The translations under genes and the position numbers were made by a program. The notes under the pieces were generated by a model that saw only the letters and a program-made list of their open reading frames with translations, did no database searches and had not been told where the DNA came from. Below, piece by piece: positions 35,609 through 43,603 of a stretch of 47,064 nt of DNA (positions are counted from its first letter, which is position 1; every line of letters begins with the position of its first letter). This DNA comes from Janthinobacterium sp. GW458P (GTDB lineage: Bacteria > Pseudomonadota > Gammaproteobacteria > Burkholderiales > Burkholderiaceae_D): the NCBI RefSeq assembly GCF_002127585.1, contig NZ_NEGZ01000046.1, positions 1 to 47,064 on the forward strand, written 5' to 3'.

Positions 35609-36862
35609 TTACATGTGCTCGATCATCACGTTGCCGAAGCCGGAGCACGACACCTGCGTGGCGCCCTCCATCAGGCGGGCAAAATCGTAGGTGACGCGCT
35701 TCGAGGCGATCGACTTTTGCATGGAGGAAATGATCAGGTCGGCCGCCTCCAGCCAGCCCATGTGGCGCAGCATCATTTCCGCCGACAGGATCAGCGAACC
35801 GGGATTCACATAGTCCTTGCCCGCGTACTTGGGCGCCGTGCCGTGCGTCGCTTCAAACATGGCGACGGAATCGGACAGATTGGCGCCCGGCGCGATGCCG
35901 ATGCCGCCCACCTGCGCCGCCAGCGCGTCGGAAATGTAGTCGCCGTTCAGGTTCAGGGTGGCGATGACGCTGTATTCGGCCGGACGCAGCAGGATTTGTT
36001 GCAGGAACGCGTCAGCGATGGAATCCTTGACGATGATGTCGCGCCCCGTCTTCGGATTCTTGAACTTGCACCATGGTCCGCCATCGATCAGCTCGGCACC
36101 GAATTCCTTTTGCGCCAGCGCATACGCCCAGTCGCGGAAGCCGCCCTCCGTGTACTTCATGATGTTGCCTTTGTGCACGATCGTCACGGACGGCTTGTCA
36201 TTGTCGATCGCGTACTGGATGGCCTTGCGCACCAGGCGCTCCGTGCCTTCGATGGACACGGGCTTGATGCCGATGCCCGACGTGGCGGGAAAGCGGATCT
36301 TCGTCACGCCCATTTCCCTGACGAGGAAATCGATGAGCTTTTTCGCCCCTTCGGAACCTTGCTGGTATTCAATGCCGGCATAGATGTCTTCCGAGTTTTC
36401 GCGGAAAATCACCATGTCCGTCTTTTCCGGCTCTTTCACGGGCGACGGCACGCCCGTGAAGTAGCGCACGGGGCGCAGGCACACATACAGGTCCAGCTGC
36501 TGGCGCAGGGCCACGTTCAGCGAACGGATGCCGCCGCCGACGGGCGTCGTCAGCGGGCCCTTGATGGAAACCACGTAGTCTTTCAGTACCTGCAGCGTTT
36601 CTTCCGGCAGCCACACGTCGGGACCGTACACATTCGTCGATTTTTCGCCCGCATAGATTTCCATCCAGCTGATCTTGCGCGCGCCGCCGTAGGCCTTGGC
36701 CACGGCCGCGTCGATCACCTTGATCATGACCGGGCTGATATCGATGCCCGTGCCATCGCCCTCGATGAAGGGAACGATGGGATTATCTGGTACATTCAGC
36801 GAAAAATCGGCGTTGACGGTGATTTTTTGGCCGTCAGCAGGTACAGTGATATGTTGGTACAT
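35609..36862 (-). CDS. icd: NADP-dependent isocitrate dehydrogenase
   Basis: TCA-cycle enzyme of 417 residues (E. coli 416). Substrate and phosphorylation loop [19 protein letters not shown] contains the serine that is regulated by AceK in enterics. The motifs [33 protein letters not shown] and [19 protein letters not shown] are all present. ATG 36862 is fixed by GGAG upstream; a longer frame to the right is not protein-like. The upstream 310 bp carries a tandem ATAAGAC site. Confidence 0.95.
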   Translation of the reverse strand: MYQHITVPADGQKITVNADFSLNVPDNPIVPFIEGDGTGIDISPVMIKVIDAAVAKAYGGARKISWMEIYAGEKSTNVYGPDVWLPEETLQVLKDYVVSIKGPLTTPVGGGIRSLNVALRQQLDLYVCLRPVRYFTGVPSPVKEPEKTDMVIFRENSEDIYAGIEYQQGSEGAKKLIDFLVREMGVTKIRFPATSGIGIKPVSIEGTERLVRKAIQYAIDNDKPSVTIVHKGNIMKYTEGGFRDWAYALAQKEFGAELIDGGPWCKFKNPKTGRDIIVKDSIADAFLQQILLRPAEYSVIATLNLNGDYISDALAAQVGGIGIAPGANLSDSVAMFEATHGTAPKYAGKDYVNPGSLILSAEMMLRHMGWLEAADLIISSMQKSIASKRVTYDFARLMEGATQVSCSGFGNVMIEHM

Positions 36863-37172
36863 CGTGATCTCCGAAGTGGGACGCGGCGTGGGCAGCCTCG
36901 GCGGCCCGGCGACGCGCTCTGCGGTTGCAGAGTTTACAAAAACAAGTCTGAACATGGCAGCAACAACGCACTTTAGCAGGGAAAGCACACCCAGGCCATC
37001 CGCATGGCAATACCGGCCGCGGCGCCAAAGAACCTTATCGCAACGCCGGCCTCAAGTCTTCTATAAGACATAAGACCAATATTTCACATTATGCACCAGT
37101 ATCTTACAAGGCGCCACGCTTTTGCGGCGCCAACCAGCAGCCACCATCGTTTGCATCAATTAAGCCACCAGC
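36863..37172. other. icd / pseudouridine synthase intergenic region
   Basis: 310 bp with no gene. The only structure seen is the symmetric site at 37056-37076, listed separately. The right part (37040-37110) is AT-richer and probably holds both divergent promoters. Confidence 0.5.
37056..37076. promoter_or_regulatory. Inverted and tandem ATAAGAC site before icd
   Basis: GTCTT-CTAT-AAGAC forms a dyad (37056-37069) and ATAAGAC is repeated directly at 37063 and 37070. Similar AAGAC dyads are bound by GntR-family regulators of central metabolism. The match here is by look only, so it is a candidate operator for icd. Confidence 0.4.
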
Positions 37173-37736
37173 ATGCCACTCATTCTCTTCAATAAACCAT
37201 TCCAGGTCCTGTGCCAGTTTTCACCGCAGGACGGCCGCGCCACCCTGGCCGACCACATCACCATACCCGGCATCTATCCGGCCGGCCGGCTCGACGCCGA
37301 CAGCGAAGGCTTGCTGCTGCTGACGGACGACGGCCGCCTGCAGCATGAGATCAGCCACCCGGACCGCAAGGAAGCGAAAACCTACCTGGTACAGGTCGAC
37401 GGCGTGCCCGACGCGGCCAGCCTGGCGCGCCTGCAGGCACCGCTGGACCTGGGCGACTTCATCACCAAGCCGTGCAAGGCCGTGCGCATCGCCGAACCGG
37501 ACTGGCTGTGGCCGCGCAATCCTCCCATCCGCGCGCGCGCCGACAAGCCCACGTCCTGGCTGGCGATCACCTTAAAAGAGGGCAAGAACCGGCAAGTGCG
37601 GCGCATGACGGCCGCCGTCGGCCTGCCCACCCTGCGCCTCGTGCGCAGCGCCATCGGCCCCTTTTCGCTGGCCAGCCACCCCTTGCTGCCCGGCGAATGG
37701 TGCGAAGTACCCGCCGAAAACATCGGAAAAGCGTGA
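37173..37736 (+). CDS. rluE: RluE-like 23S rRNA pseudouridine synthase
   Basis: Modifies a uridine in 23S rRNA (U2457 in E. coli), 187 residues. The catalytic motif AGRLDADSEGLLLLTDDG carries the essential aspartate (about residue 41). LKEGKNRQVRRMTAAVGLPTLRLVR is the RsuA-family signature. Absence of an N-terminal S4 domain and the short length favour RluE over RluB or RluF. It is divergent from icd. Confidence 0.88.
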   Translation: MPLILFNKPFQVLCQFSPQDGRATLADHITIPGIYPAGRLDADSEGLLLLTDDGRLQHEISHPDRKEAKTYLVQVDGVPDAASLARLQAPLDLGDFITKPCKAVRIAEPDWLWPRNPPIRARADKPTSWLAITLKEGKNRQVRRMTAAVGLPTLRLVRSAIGPFSLASHPLLPGEWCEVPAENIGKA

Positions 37737-37843
37737 ACGGGACAAGAAAAATAGCTTTCCTTGTGGAAATTTACCAATAAGCACTATTTATTTTTAGATA
37801 ATGCACTAGAATCATCATCACCTTAACTTATTGAGAAGGAAAG

Positions 37844-38164
37844 ATGATGACAAAAGTAATGCTCGCCCTGGCCGCCTCCCTGCTTGCTGGCGCCGCACTG
37901 GCGCAATCGGGCGCTAAGGTGCACGCTTCCGCCGCGCCCGATGCCGTCAAGCCGCCGCCCGCCTCGGCCGCCAGCCATGCCTCGGCCGCCACCGACGCCG
38001 TCAAGCCGGTGCCGCCGGCATCGGCCTCCGTCAATGCGTCGGCCGCGACAGATGCAGCACGCGCATCGAGCAAGGCCTCGGCCGCAACCGATGCGCCGCG
38101 CCCGATTCCCCAGGCGCGCAAGACGACGCAGCCGGCCGCTGACGCAGGCAAGCCCGTGAAATAA
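37844..38164 (+). CDS. Small exported Ala-rich repeat protein
   Basis: Exported 106-residue protein with a clear signal peptide (TKVMLALAASLLAGAALAQ). The rest is a low-complexity array with four ASAA[PT]DA copies separated by Pro/Ser/Lys stretches. No fold or function is recognisable, and it may be a disordered periplasmic protein. AAGGA precedes two adjacent ATGs at 37844 and 37847; the second has better spacing. The composition could reflect slippage of a short unit. Confidence concerns that it is a gene. Confidence 0.7.
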   Translation: MMTKVMLALAASLLAGAALAQSGAKVHASAAPDAVKPPPASAASHASAATDAVKPVPPASASVNASAATDAARASSKASAATDAPRPIPQARKTTQPAADAGKPVK

Positions 38165-38295
38165 GGACGGTCCCCGGGGTGACGGCAGCGACGATGTTGC
38201 TGTCACCCCACGCTTTCGGCGCACCCAGGCGGCATGCTTGACCAGGCAGCCGCCAGCATGGCCTAATCGCCGCTTTGCAGCTACCGTCCCGCCCC

Positions 38296-38748
38296 ATGAA
38301 AAATTCCCTTCGTCGTCTCAGCCTGTCCATCGCCGTGGCGGCGTGCGCCAGCATTGCGCAAGCGCAAACACCAACAGGCAAGAGCTTGCAATTATCGGCC
38401 GGCATGCATCTGATCCAGGCGGAAGTGGCCGCCACGCAAGCGCAGCGCGAACAAGGCTTGATGTACCGCGAAAAAATGCCGGCCAATGCGGGCATGCTGT
38501 TTGTTTTCAGCAATCCATCGACGCAATGCATGTGGATGAAGAACACGCCGCTGCCCCTGTCCGTCGCCTTCATCGATGCGGATGGCAAGATTGTCAACAT
38601 TGAAGACATGCAGCCGCACACGCTGGACAGCCATTGCTCCACGAAGACCGTGCCCGTGCGCTATGCGCTGGAAATGCACCTGGGCTGGTTCAGTCAGCGC
38701 CATATCAAACCGGGCATGGCCATCGGCAACCTGCCGGCGGCACGCTAG
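38296..38748 (+). CDS. DUF192 family exported protein
   Basis: Exported protein of 150 residues. A signal peptide ends at AQA (about residue 26). The body is a DUF192 domain: EVAATQAQREQGLMYREKMP, GMLFVFSNPSTQCMWMKNT, PLSVAFIDADGKIVNIEDM, then the YALEMHLGWF end. The family is a small beta fold of unknown function, widespread in Proteobacteria. ATG 38296 is preferred over 38275 because the signal peptide starts there. A terminator follows 55 bp later. Confidence 0.88.
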   Translation: MKNSLRRLSLSIAVAACASIAQAQTPTGKSLQLSAGMHLIQAEVAATQAQREQGLMYREKMPANAGMLFVFSNPSTQCMWMKNTPLPLSVAFIDADGKIVNIEDMQPHTLDSHCSTKTVPVRYALEMHLGWFSQRHIKPGMAIGNLPAAR

Positions 38749-38780
38749 GCGGGGGCAAGCCGCCGCTGACGGACGCGGCT

Positions 38781-38810
38781 GCGAAAAAACGCGAAAAAAC
38801 GCGAAAAAAC
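38781..38810. repeat. Three tandem copies of GCGAAAAAAC
   Basis: Exact 10-bp units in a row directly before the terminator hairpin. The last unit supplies the A side of that hairpin. Likely replication slippage of the poly-A flank. Confidence 0.6.
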
Positions 38811-38836
38811 CCGCCAGAATAAATCTGCGGGTTTTT
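38804..38836. terminator. Bidirectional terminator, DUF192 / rpsT
   Basis: AAAAACCCGC and GCGGGTTTTT arms around a 12-nt loop. It ends the DUF192 transcript from the left and rpsT from the right. Confidence 0.8.
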
Positions 38837-38904
38837 GCTTTTCAACCAGTGCCAGCGTACCGGCACAGGCAAGGCCACCTTGGCGGCTTGCCTGCTGGCA
38901 AATA

Positions 38905-39171
38905 TTAAGCGGACAGTGCTTTCAAAGCAGCTGCCAGACGGCTCTTATGGCGAGCTGCCTTGTTTTTGTGAATGATCTTCTTGTCAGCGATACGGTCGAT
39001 GGTCGACACGGATGCCTGGAAGATTGCAGCAGCAGCTGCCTTGTCGCCGCCCTGGATCGCTTTGCGAGCAGCTTTGATAGCCGTGCGCAAGGTCGAACGT
39101 TGGGACGAATTGTGTGCGTTTTGCTTAACTGCTTGACGAGCGCGTTTGCGCGCTTGTGCGGTATTTGCCAT
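38905..39171 (-). CDS. rpsT: 30S ribosomal protein S20
   Basis: Small-subunit protein that binds 16S rRNA, 88 residues, beginning [18 protein letters not shown] with the expected basic helices and the [20 protein letters not shown] end. AGGAA precedes ATG 39171. A longer in-frame start is less likely. It is transcribed alone and faces murJ, as in many Burkholderiales. The 297-bp region before it carries two copies of a 13-bp element. Confidence 0.97.
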   Translation of the reverse strand: MANTAQARKRARQAVKQNAHNSSQRSTLRTAIKAARKAIQGGDKAAAAAIFQASVSTIDRIADKKIIHKNKAARHKSRLAAALKALSA

Positions 39172-39204
39172 GGAATTTCCTAAAACAGGGTCAAAGTGCG
39201 TTTG

Positions 39205-39288
39205 CAAACATTAGTGTTTGCCAACCGGTGCGTTCTGTGCGTCTGCCGAACCATGTGTGCCAAACCAGTGCCTGTCAAACATTAGTGT
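39205..39288. repeat. Repeated 13-bp element upstream of rpsT
   Basis: CAAACATTAGTGT occurs at 39205-39217 and again at 39276-39288, 71 bp apart. The first copy forms the hairpin GCAAACA-TTAG-TGTTTGC (39204-39221). Both lie in the probable rpsT leader or promoter, so they could be part of S20 autoregulation. That is inference. Confidence 0.45.
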
Positions 39289-39468
39289 CTGCGTAACAGA
39301 ATTCTGTACAGCCTTCGATTATAGCGATATTTTCAAGCGGGGGCAAATCAAAAAACCGTGCCTGATGCCAAAAACACCCGAAAATGGGCCTGGCAAGGGC
39401 GAATCGGCAGCAATTGTTACCATATTTTAAGCGTTTAACGGTACCGCGCCCGGCTATAATCTGCCCCC

Positions 39469-41016
39469 ATGAACTTGCTTAAAACCCTCGCCGCCATTTC
39501 CAGCATGACCATGCTGTCCCGTGTAACCGGATTATTGCGCGAAAGCCTGTTCGCGCGCGCCTTTGGCGCCGGCGCCTACACGGACGCCTTCATCGTTGCC
39601 TTCCGCATCCCCAACCTGCTGCGCCGTTTGTTTGCCGAGGGCGCGTTCTCGCAAGCCTTCGTGCCGATCTTGTCGGAATACAAGAACCAGCACGGGCAGG
39701 AGGCGAGCAAGCAGCTGGCCGACCATGTCGCCACCACCCTCGTCTGGGCCACCCTGCTGGTGTCGGCCATCGGCATCGTCGGCGCGCCGTGGTTCGTCTA
39801 CGTGATCGCCACGGGCCTGTCCAAGGACCCGGGCGCTTTTGATGCGGCCGTGTGGATGACGCGCCTGATGTTCCCTTATATTAGCTGCATGTCCTTCGTC
39901 GCCCTGGCCGGCGGCATTTTGAATACCTGGCGCGAATTCAAGATTCCCGCGTTTACACCGGTGCTGCTGAACCTGTCATTCATCGCCGCCTCGCTGTTCC
40001 TCGCGCCCTACCTGAAACAGCCGATCTACGCCATGGCCATCGCCGTGTTCGCCGGCGGCCTGCTGCAGGTGGCCATCCAGATTCCCGCGCTGATCAAGAT
40101 CGGCATGCTGCCGCGCCTGTCGATCAACCCGGCCATCGGCCTGTCCGACGGCGGCGTGCGCCGCGTACTGAAGAAAATGGGACCGGCCGTGTTTGCCGTC
40201 TCGGCGGCCCAGATCAGCCTGATGATCAACACCAGCATCGCTTCGCGCCTGACGGAAGGCAGCATTTCCTGGCTGTCGTATGCGGACCGCCTGATGGAGT
40301 TCCCCACCGCCATGCTGGGCGTGGCCCTGGGCACCATCCTGCTGCCCAGCCTGTCAAAGGCGAACGTGGATGGCGACAAGACGGAATACTCGGCCCTGCT
40401 GGACTGGGGCTTGCGCCTGACCTTTTTGCTGGCCCTGCCCGCCGCCGTCGGCATGGCCACCCTGGCCACGCCGCTGATCGCCACCCTCTTCCACTACGGC
40501 AAGTTCACGGCCGAATCGGTGACCATGTCGACGCAGCCGCTGGTGGCCTACAGCCTGGGTTTGATCGGCATCATCCTCGTGAAAACCCTGGCGCCCGCCT
40601 TCTATGCGCGCCAGGACATCCGCACGCCCGTCAAAATCGCCCTCGGCGTGCTGATCGCCACCCAGTTGATGAATCTGCTGTTCGTGCCTTACATCGCCGT
40701 AGCCGGCCTGGCCCTGTCGATCGGCCTGGGCGCCTGCCTGAATGCCAGCTTCCTGTACTGGGGCTTGCGCAAGCGCGGCATCTACCAGCCGAAACCGGGC
40801 TGGGCCAAGTTTTTCCTGCGCCTGCTGCCGGCGCTCATCGTCATGGGCGGCGTGGCGGCCCTGGGAGCGACACGCATCGACTGGATCGCCATGCAAGCCC
40901 ATCCGCTGCTGCGGGCCGGCGCCCTGGCCATGGTGGTGGCCGTGTGCGGCGCGGCGTACTTTGCCACGCTGTTCCTCGTTGGCTTCCGCTTCCGCGACTT
41001 CAAGCGCAGCGCATGA
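39469..41016 (+). CDS. murJ: Lipid II flippase MurJ
   Basis: Membrane flippase that turns lipid II outward for peptidoglycan assembly, 515 residues with about 14 helices. Typical motifs are SRVTGLLRESLFARAFGAG (near residue 17), AFRIPNLLRRLFAEGAFSQAF and FPYISCMSFVALAGGILN. The start ATG 39469 is the first in frame. The stop codon is the first base pairs of the 84-bp repeat array, and the terminator follows about 260 bp later, so the mRNA has a long repeated 3' UTR. Confidence 0.95.
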   Translation: MNLLKTLAAISSMTMLSRVTGLLRESLFARAFGAGAYTDAFIVAFRIPNLLRRLFAEGAFSQAFVPILSEYKNQHGQEASKQLADHVATTLVWATLLVSAIGIVGAPWFVYVIATGLSKDPGAFDAAVWMTRLMFPYISCMSFVALAGGILNTWREFKIPAFTPVLLNLSFIAASLFLAPYLKQPIYAMAIAVFAGGLLQVAIQIPALIKIGMLPRLSINPAIGLSDGGVRRVLKKMGPAVFAVSAAQISLMINTSIASRLTEGSISWLSYADRLMEFPTAMLGVALGTILLPSLSKANVDGDKTEYSALLDWGLRLTFLLALPAAVGMATLATPLIATLFHYGKFTAESVTMSTQPLVAYSLGLIGIILVKTLAPAFYARQDIRTPVKIALGVLIATQLMNLLFVPYIAVAGLALSIGLGACLNASFLYWGLRKRGIYQPKPGWAKFFLRLLPALIVMGGVAALGATRIDWIAMQAHPLLRAGALAMVVAVCGAAYFATLFLVGFRFRDFKRSA

Positions 41017-41268
41017 CAAGCTGCGCAGGACGTTGTTGCCTGCGTCTCGCCGTACTGCCGTACTGTCTTCGACCTGGCGCCTGGTCCTGCGCAGCTTGTC
41101 CGGATTGCGCAGGACGTTGTTGCCTGCGTCTCGCCGTACTGCCGTACTGTCTTCGACCCGGCGCCTGGTCCTGCGCAGCTTGTCCGGATTGCGCAGGACG
41201 TTGTTGCCTGCGTCTCGCCGTACTGCCGTACTGTCTTCGACCTGGCGCCTGGTCCTGCGCAGCTTGTC
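41015..41268. repeat. Three tandem 84-bp repeats with inverted arms
   Basis: Unit starts recur at 41022, 41106 and 41190, exactly 84 bp apart. The only difference I see is one C/T change (CCTGG versus CCCGG). The first unit has 17-bp inverted ends (GACAAGCTGCGCAGGAC at 41015-41031, its complement at 41084-41100). Between units GTCCTGCGCA and TGCGCAGGAC can form 10-bp hairpins with 12-nt loops (41084-41115 and 41168-41199). No gene is credible inside; the array is the murJ 3' UTR. Most reading frames stay open because 84 is a multiple of three. Confidence 0.9.
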
Positions 41269-41277
41269 CATCCAGAC

Positions 41278-41307
41278 AAAAAAAAACCCGCCGACGCGGG
41301 TTTTTTT
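41278..41307. terminator. Bidirectional terminator, murJ / PEP-CTERM gene
   Basis: A9, CCCGC-CGAC-GCGGG, T7. It ends murJ plus its repeats from the left and the PEP-CTERM gene from the right (16 bp past its stop). Confidence 0.85.
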
Positions 41308-41322
41308 CATTGCGGCGCAAGC

Positions 41323-41820
41323 TTAGTCAGCTTTCTTGGCGCGGCGGCGTGCCACGGCGCCAACCAGTGCCAGGCCGCCGAGCAGCATGCCGTAGGTTTC
41401 TGGTTCTGGTACTGGCAGGGCCGAAACCGTGCCTACGTATTGAACATTTTTCACCAGGGTCAGGCCCGTGACTTGCACCGTGTAGGTGCCGGCGGCCAAT
41501 TGACCGGCCCAGCTCAGATTCTGGATGCCGTCAGCCGTGCTCTTGGCCAGGCTGCCATAGCCGACCAGGGTCGCGGCGAAATCCTTGATCGCGCCGTTCG
41601 CCACGGAGAACGTTTGCAATGCACCGAACGAGGTCGACGATGGTGCCAGCAACTGGAAGGTCCACGAATCATTGATCGCCGAATTGATGGCGAACTTGGT
41701 CGTGAAAGCCGACAGGGTGTCCGAACCGGTTGGGTCCAGGATGCCCAGGTCGTAAGTTGCTGCCGACGCGCTGAACGATGCTGCTGCCATGATGCCTGCA
41801 GCGATAAATTTCAATTTCAT
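41323..41820 (-). CDS. FxDxF-type PEP-CTERM surface protein
   Basis: Exported protein of 165 residues. The signal peptide ends near SASA (about residue 20). The body carries an INDSWTFQL segment like that of the FxDxF subfamily. The C-terminal sorting signal is VPEPETYGMLLGGLALVG, then RRRAKK: the PEP motif, a hydrophobic helix and a basic tail read by exosortase EpsH/XrtA. Such proteins are made with exopolysaccharide and are common in Oxalobacteraceae. The inverted repeat AGTAC-CGGAA-GTACT lies upstream at 41877-41891. The exosortase gene is not in the window. Confidence 0.93.
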   Translation of the reverse strand: MKLKFIAAGIMAAASFSASAATYDLGILDPTGSDTLSAFTTKFAINSAINDSWTFQLLAPSSTSFGALQTFSVANGAIKDFAATLVGYGSLAKSTADGIQNLSWAGQLAAGTYTVQVTGLTLVKNVQYVGTVSALPVPEPETYGMLLGGLALVGAVARRRAKKAD

Positions 41821-42044
41821 AGTTTATCCCTTAAAAAGTAATTTATGGCTGCGATGCGCAGGCCACCAATAGTTTTAGTACCGGAAGTACTGACAGGAAT
41901 GGTAGCATAATTGCATCAAATTAATTATAAATATTTTATCTAAGTTTCGTATGTGATAACTATTTTCAAAATGAAATATTTGCCACTATCTATGAATTTC
42001 TGCAGAAGAATAGTTGCCAGCACATTCATCTATTTTTCCGTGCT

Positions 42045-42710
42045 TTACGGTGGAACTACCGGCTCTGCAGCGTTTTCAGCGGGATTTTGTGGTTCAGGCT
42101 GTTCAAATGGCTCAGCCGGCTCAGGTTCTTGCGGTGGAGTAACAGGGCGGGAAAACAACGGCGATGCCGGCAGGTCCGGTGCAATGGCGGTTTCATTGCC
42201 AGCCGGCATGGCTGCCGGTGCCGCAAACTGCCCGGATGGCGGGCGGGCATCGGCCATGAAGCGCCATTCCGAGAAATGCGCCTTGCCTTCAAAACCGGTG
42301 TAACGGGCGTCGAAGTTGCCCATCTTCAAAGGCGCCGCCTGCGACAGGCTGTGCACGCCGATGATGCCCTTGCCGCCTGGCTGGTACAGCAAACCCCACT
42401 CGGCGCGCCCCGTGACGGGATCGACGAACAGCTTGCGCAAATGCCGGCGCACTTGCGGAAAGCGGGGATCGCGCAGCAAGGCGGCCAGATCCGGCGGCTG
42501 TTGCGGCTGGCCTGGCGGCGTGGCGGCCGCATAGCTGTACAAGGCGTCGGAAAACTGGGCGCCGATATCGAGCAATTCCTGCTCGGCCGCCTGGCGCTGC
42601 AGCAAGGAGCCCATCTTCAGGCCGGCCGCGCCCACCAGGCCCAGAATGGCCACCACGATGATCAGGCCCAGGTAAGTAAAGCCGCGCTGGCGGCGCGCAG
42701 AACGAGGCAT
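42045..42710 (-). CDS. Prepilin-like protein with Pro-rich tail
   Basis: Type IV-like (pseudo)pilin of 221 residues. The prepilin peptidase site is RQRG-FTYLGLIIVVAILG, with glycine instead of the usual glutamate at mature position 5, as in some minor pseudopilins that cap the pseudopilus. A globular part follows (about 50-165). The tail (170-221) is rich in Pro, Glu and Gln. It is last of three pilin-like genes after the secretin, 5 bp from the previous one. It is probably a minor tip subunit; that role is inference. Confidence 0.82.
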   Translation of the reverse strand: MPRSARRQRGFTYLGLIIVVAILGLVGAAGLKMGSLLQRQAAEQELLDIGAQFSDALYSYAAATPPGQPQQPPDLAALLRDPRFPQVRRHLRKLFVDPVTGRAEWGLLYQPGGKGIIGVHSLSQAAPLKMGNFDARYTGFEGKAHFSEWRFMADARPPSGQFAAPAAMPAGNETAIAPDLPASPLFSRPVTPPQEPEPAEPFEQPEPQNPAENAAEPVVPP

Positions 42711-42715
42711 GGCCG

Positions 42716-43108
42716 CTACCAGTCGGCGAACGGCGTGCCGCTGCGGTCCTTGCCCGGCGCGCCGCTTTTCACGTCATACACCTGGCCCGGCGTGTCGTCG
42801 GGCGGCGGCACGATGAGCCAGCTGCTGTCGCTGTCCGTGATGGGATCGATGGGCATGGCGCGCAGGTATTTCTTGTCCACCAGTTGCTCCAGGGAATCTG
42901 GATAGCGGCCCGTATCGCCGTGGAACTGGTCGATGGTCGTGCGCAGATTGCGCAGGTTATCCGCCAGCACGGTTTCCTTCGCCTTGTCCAGGCTGGGAAA
43001 GTAGCGGGGCACGGCCAGGGTCAGCAGCAGCGCCACGATGCCCAGCACCACCAGCAGTTCGATCAGGGTAAAGCCGCGCGCACGGCGCGGGGCGTTTTCA
43101 GCGGGCAT
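42716..43108 (-). CDS. GspG-like major pseudopilin
   Basis: Pseudopilin of 130 residues with the class III leader [21 protein letters not shown], including Glu at mature position 5. The body matches the GspG fold (LADNLRNLRTTIDQFHGD, GRYPDSLEQLVDKKYLRAMP, DPITDSDSSW). It is a candidate main subunit of the pseudopilus. It lies 3 bp after the other pseudopilin and clearly belongs to the same operon. Confidence 0.9.
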   Translation of the reverse strand: MPAENAPRRARGFTLIELLVVLGIVALLLTLAVPRYFPSLDKAKETVLADNLRNLRTTIDQFHGDTGRYPDSLEQLVDKKYLRAMPIDPITDSDSSWLIVPPPDDTPGQVYDVKSGAPGKDRSGTPFADW

Positions 43109-43111
43109 GGT

Positions 43112-43603
43112 TCACCATAGACGGTAAGGCACGTTGTTCAAACCGGTCTTGCCGGACGTGGAATACACATCGTAGACATCGTCGCCCTCGCGCGGCGCGG
43201 CCGCTTCGCTGGCGTAGCTGCGCTTGCCCCAGGTTTGCGCGTCGCTCAGGGCAGCATCCGCGTTGAACGGGTCGCGCGGCACGCGGCGCAAAAAGAACAT
43301 CTTGCCGCGCTTCGGGCTGCGCTGGTCCGGCACGCCCTCGACCAGCACTTCCAGGCTTTTCGGGTAGCCGCTGGCGTCGGTCGCGCGCACGATGCGCCCT
43401 TCGTCGCCGGCCCGCTTATACGCGTCGAGCCCCTGGCGGATCTCGCGCAGCGCGCGCCGCAGCTCCTGCTCCTGGCGCCGCTGCACCGTCACCTGCGTGA
43501 CGGGGATCACCAGGGTAGCCAGCACGCCCAGGATGGCCAGGGTCACCAGCAGTTCGATCAGGGTGAAGCCGCCGGATCGCCTTGGTGCATGCGCCGGTCT
43601 CAT
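43112..43603 (-). CDS. Second GspG-like pseudopilin
   Basis: Pseudopilin of 163 residues. It has the leader [21 protein letters not shown] with Glu at mature position 5. The long N-terminal helix contains [34 protein letters not shown] and a C-terminal glycine-rich end follow. It is related to GspG but longer than the next gene. The start ATG overlaps the secretin stop (ATGA). Confidence 0.9.
   Translation of the reverse strand: MRPAHAPRRSGGFTLIELLVTLAILGVLATLVIPVTQVTVQRRQEQELRRALREIRQGLDAYKRAGDEGRIVRATDASGYPKSLEVLVEGVPDQRSPKRGKMFFLRRVPRDPFNADAALSDAQTWGKRSYASEAAAPREGDDVYDVYSTSGKTGLNNVPYRLW

Noticed and set aside
41015..41268. CRISPR array
   Set aside because: Units are contiguous without unique spacers and no cas genes are near.
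40354..41310. Open frames through the 84-bp repeats that look like repeat proteins
   Set aside because: The unit is 28 codons long, so frames stay open by periodicity. They start inside murJ in another frame and lack ribosome sites.
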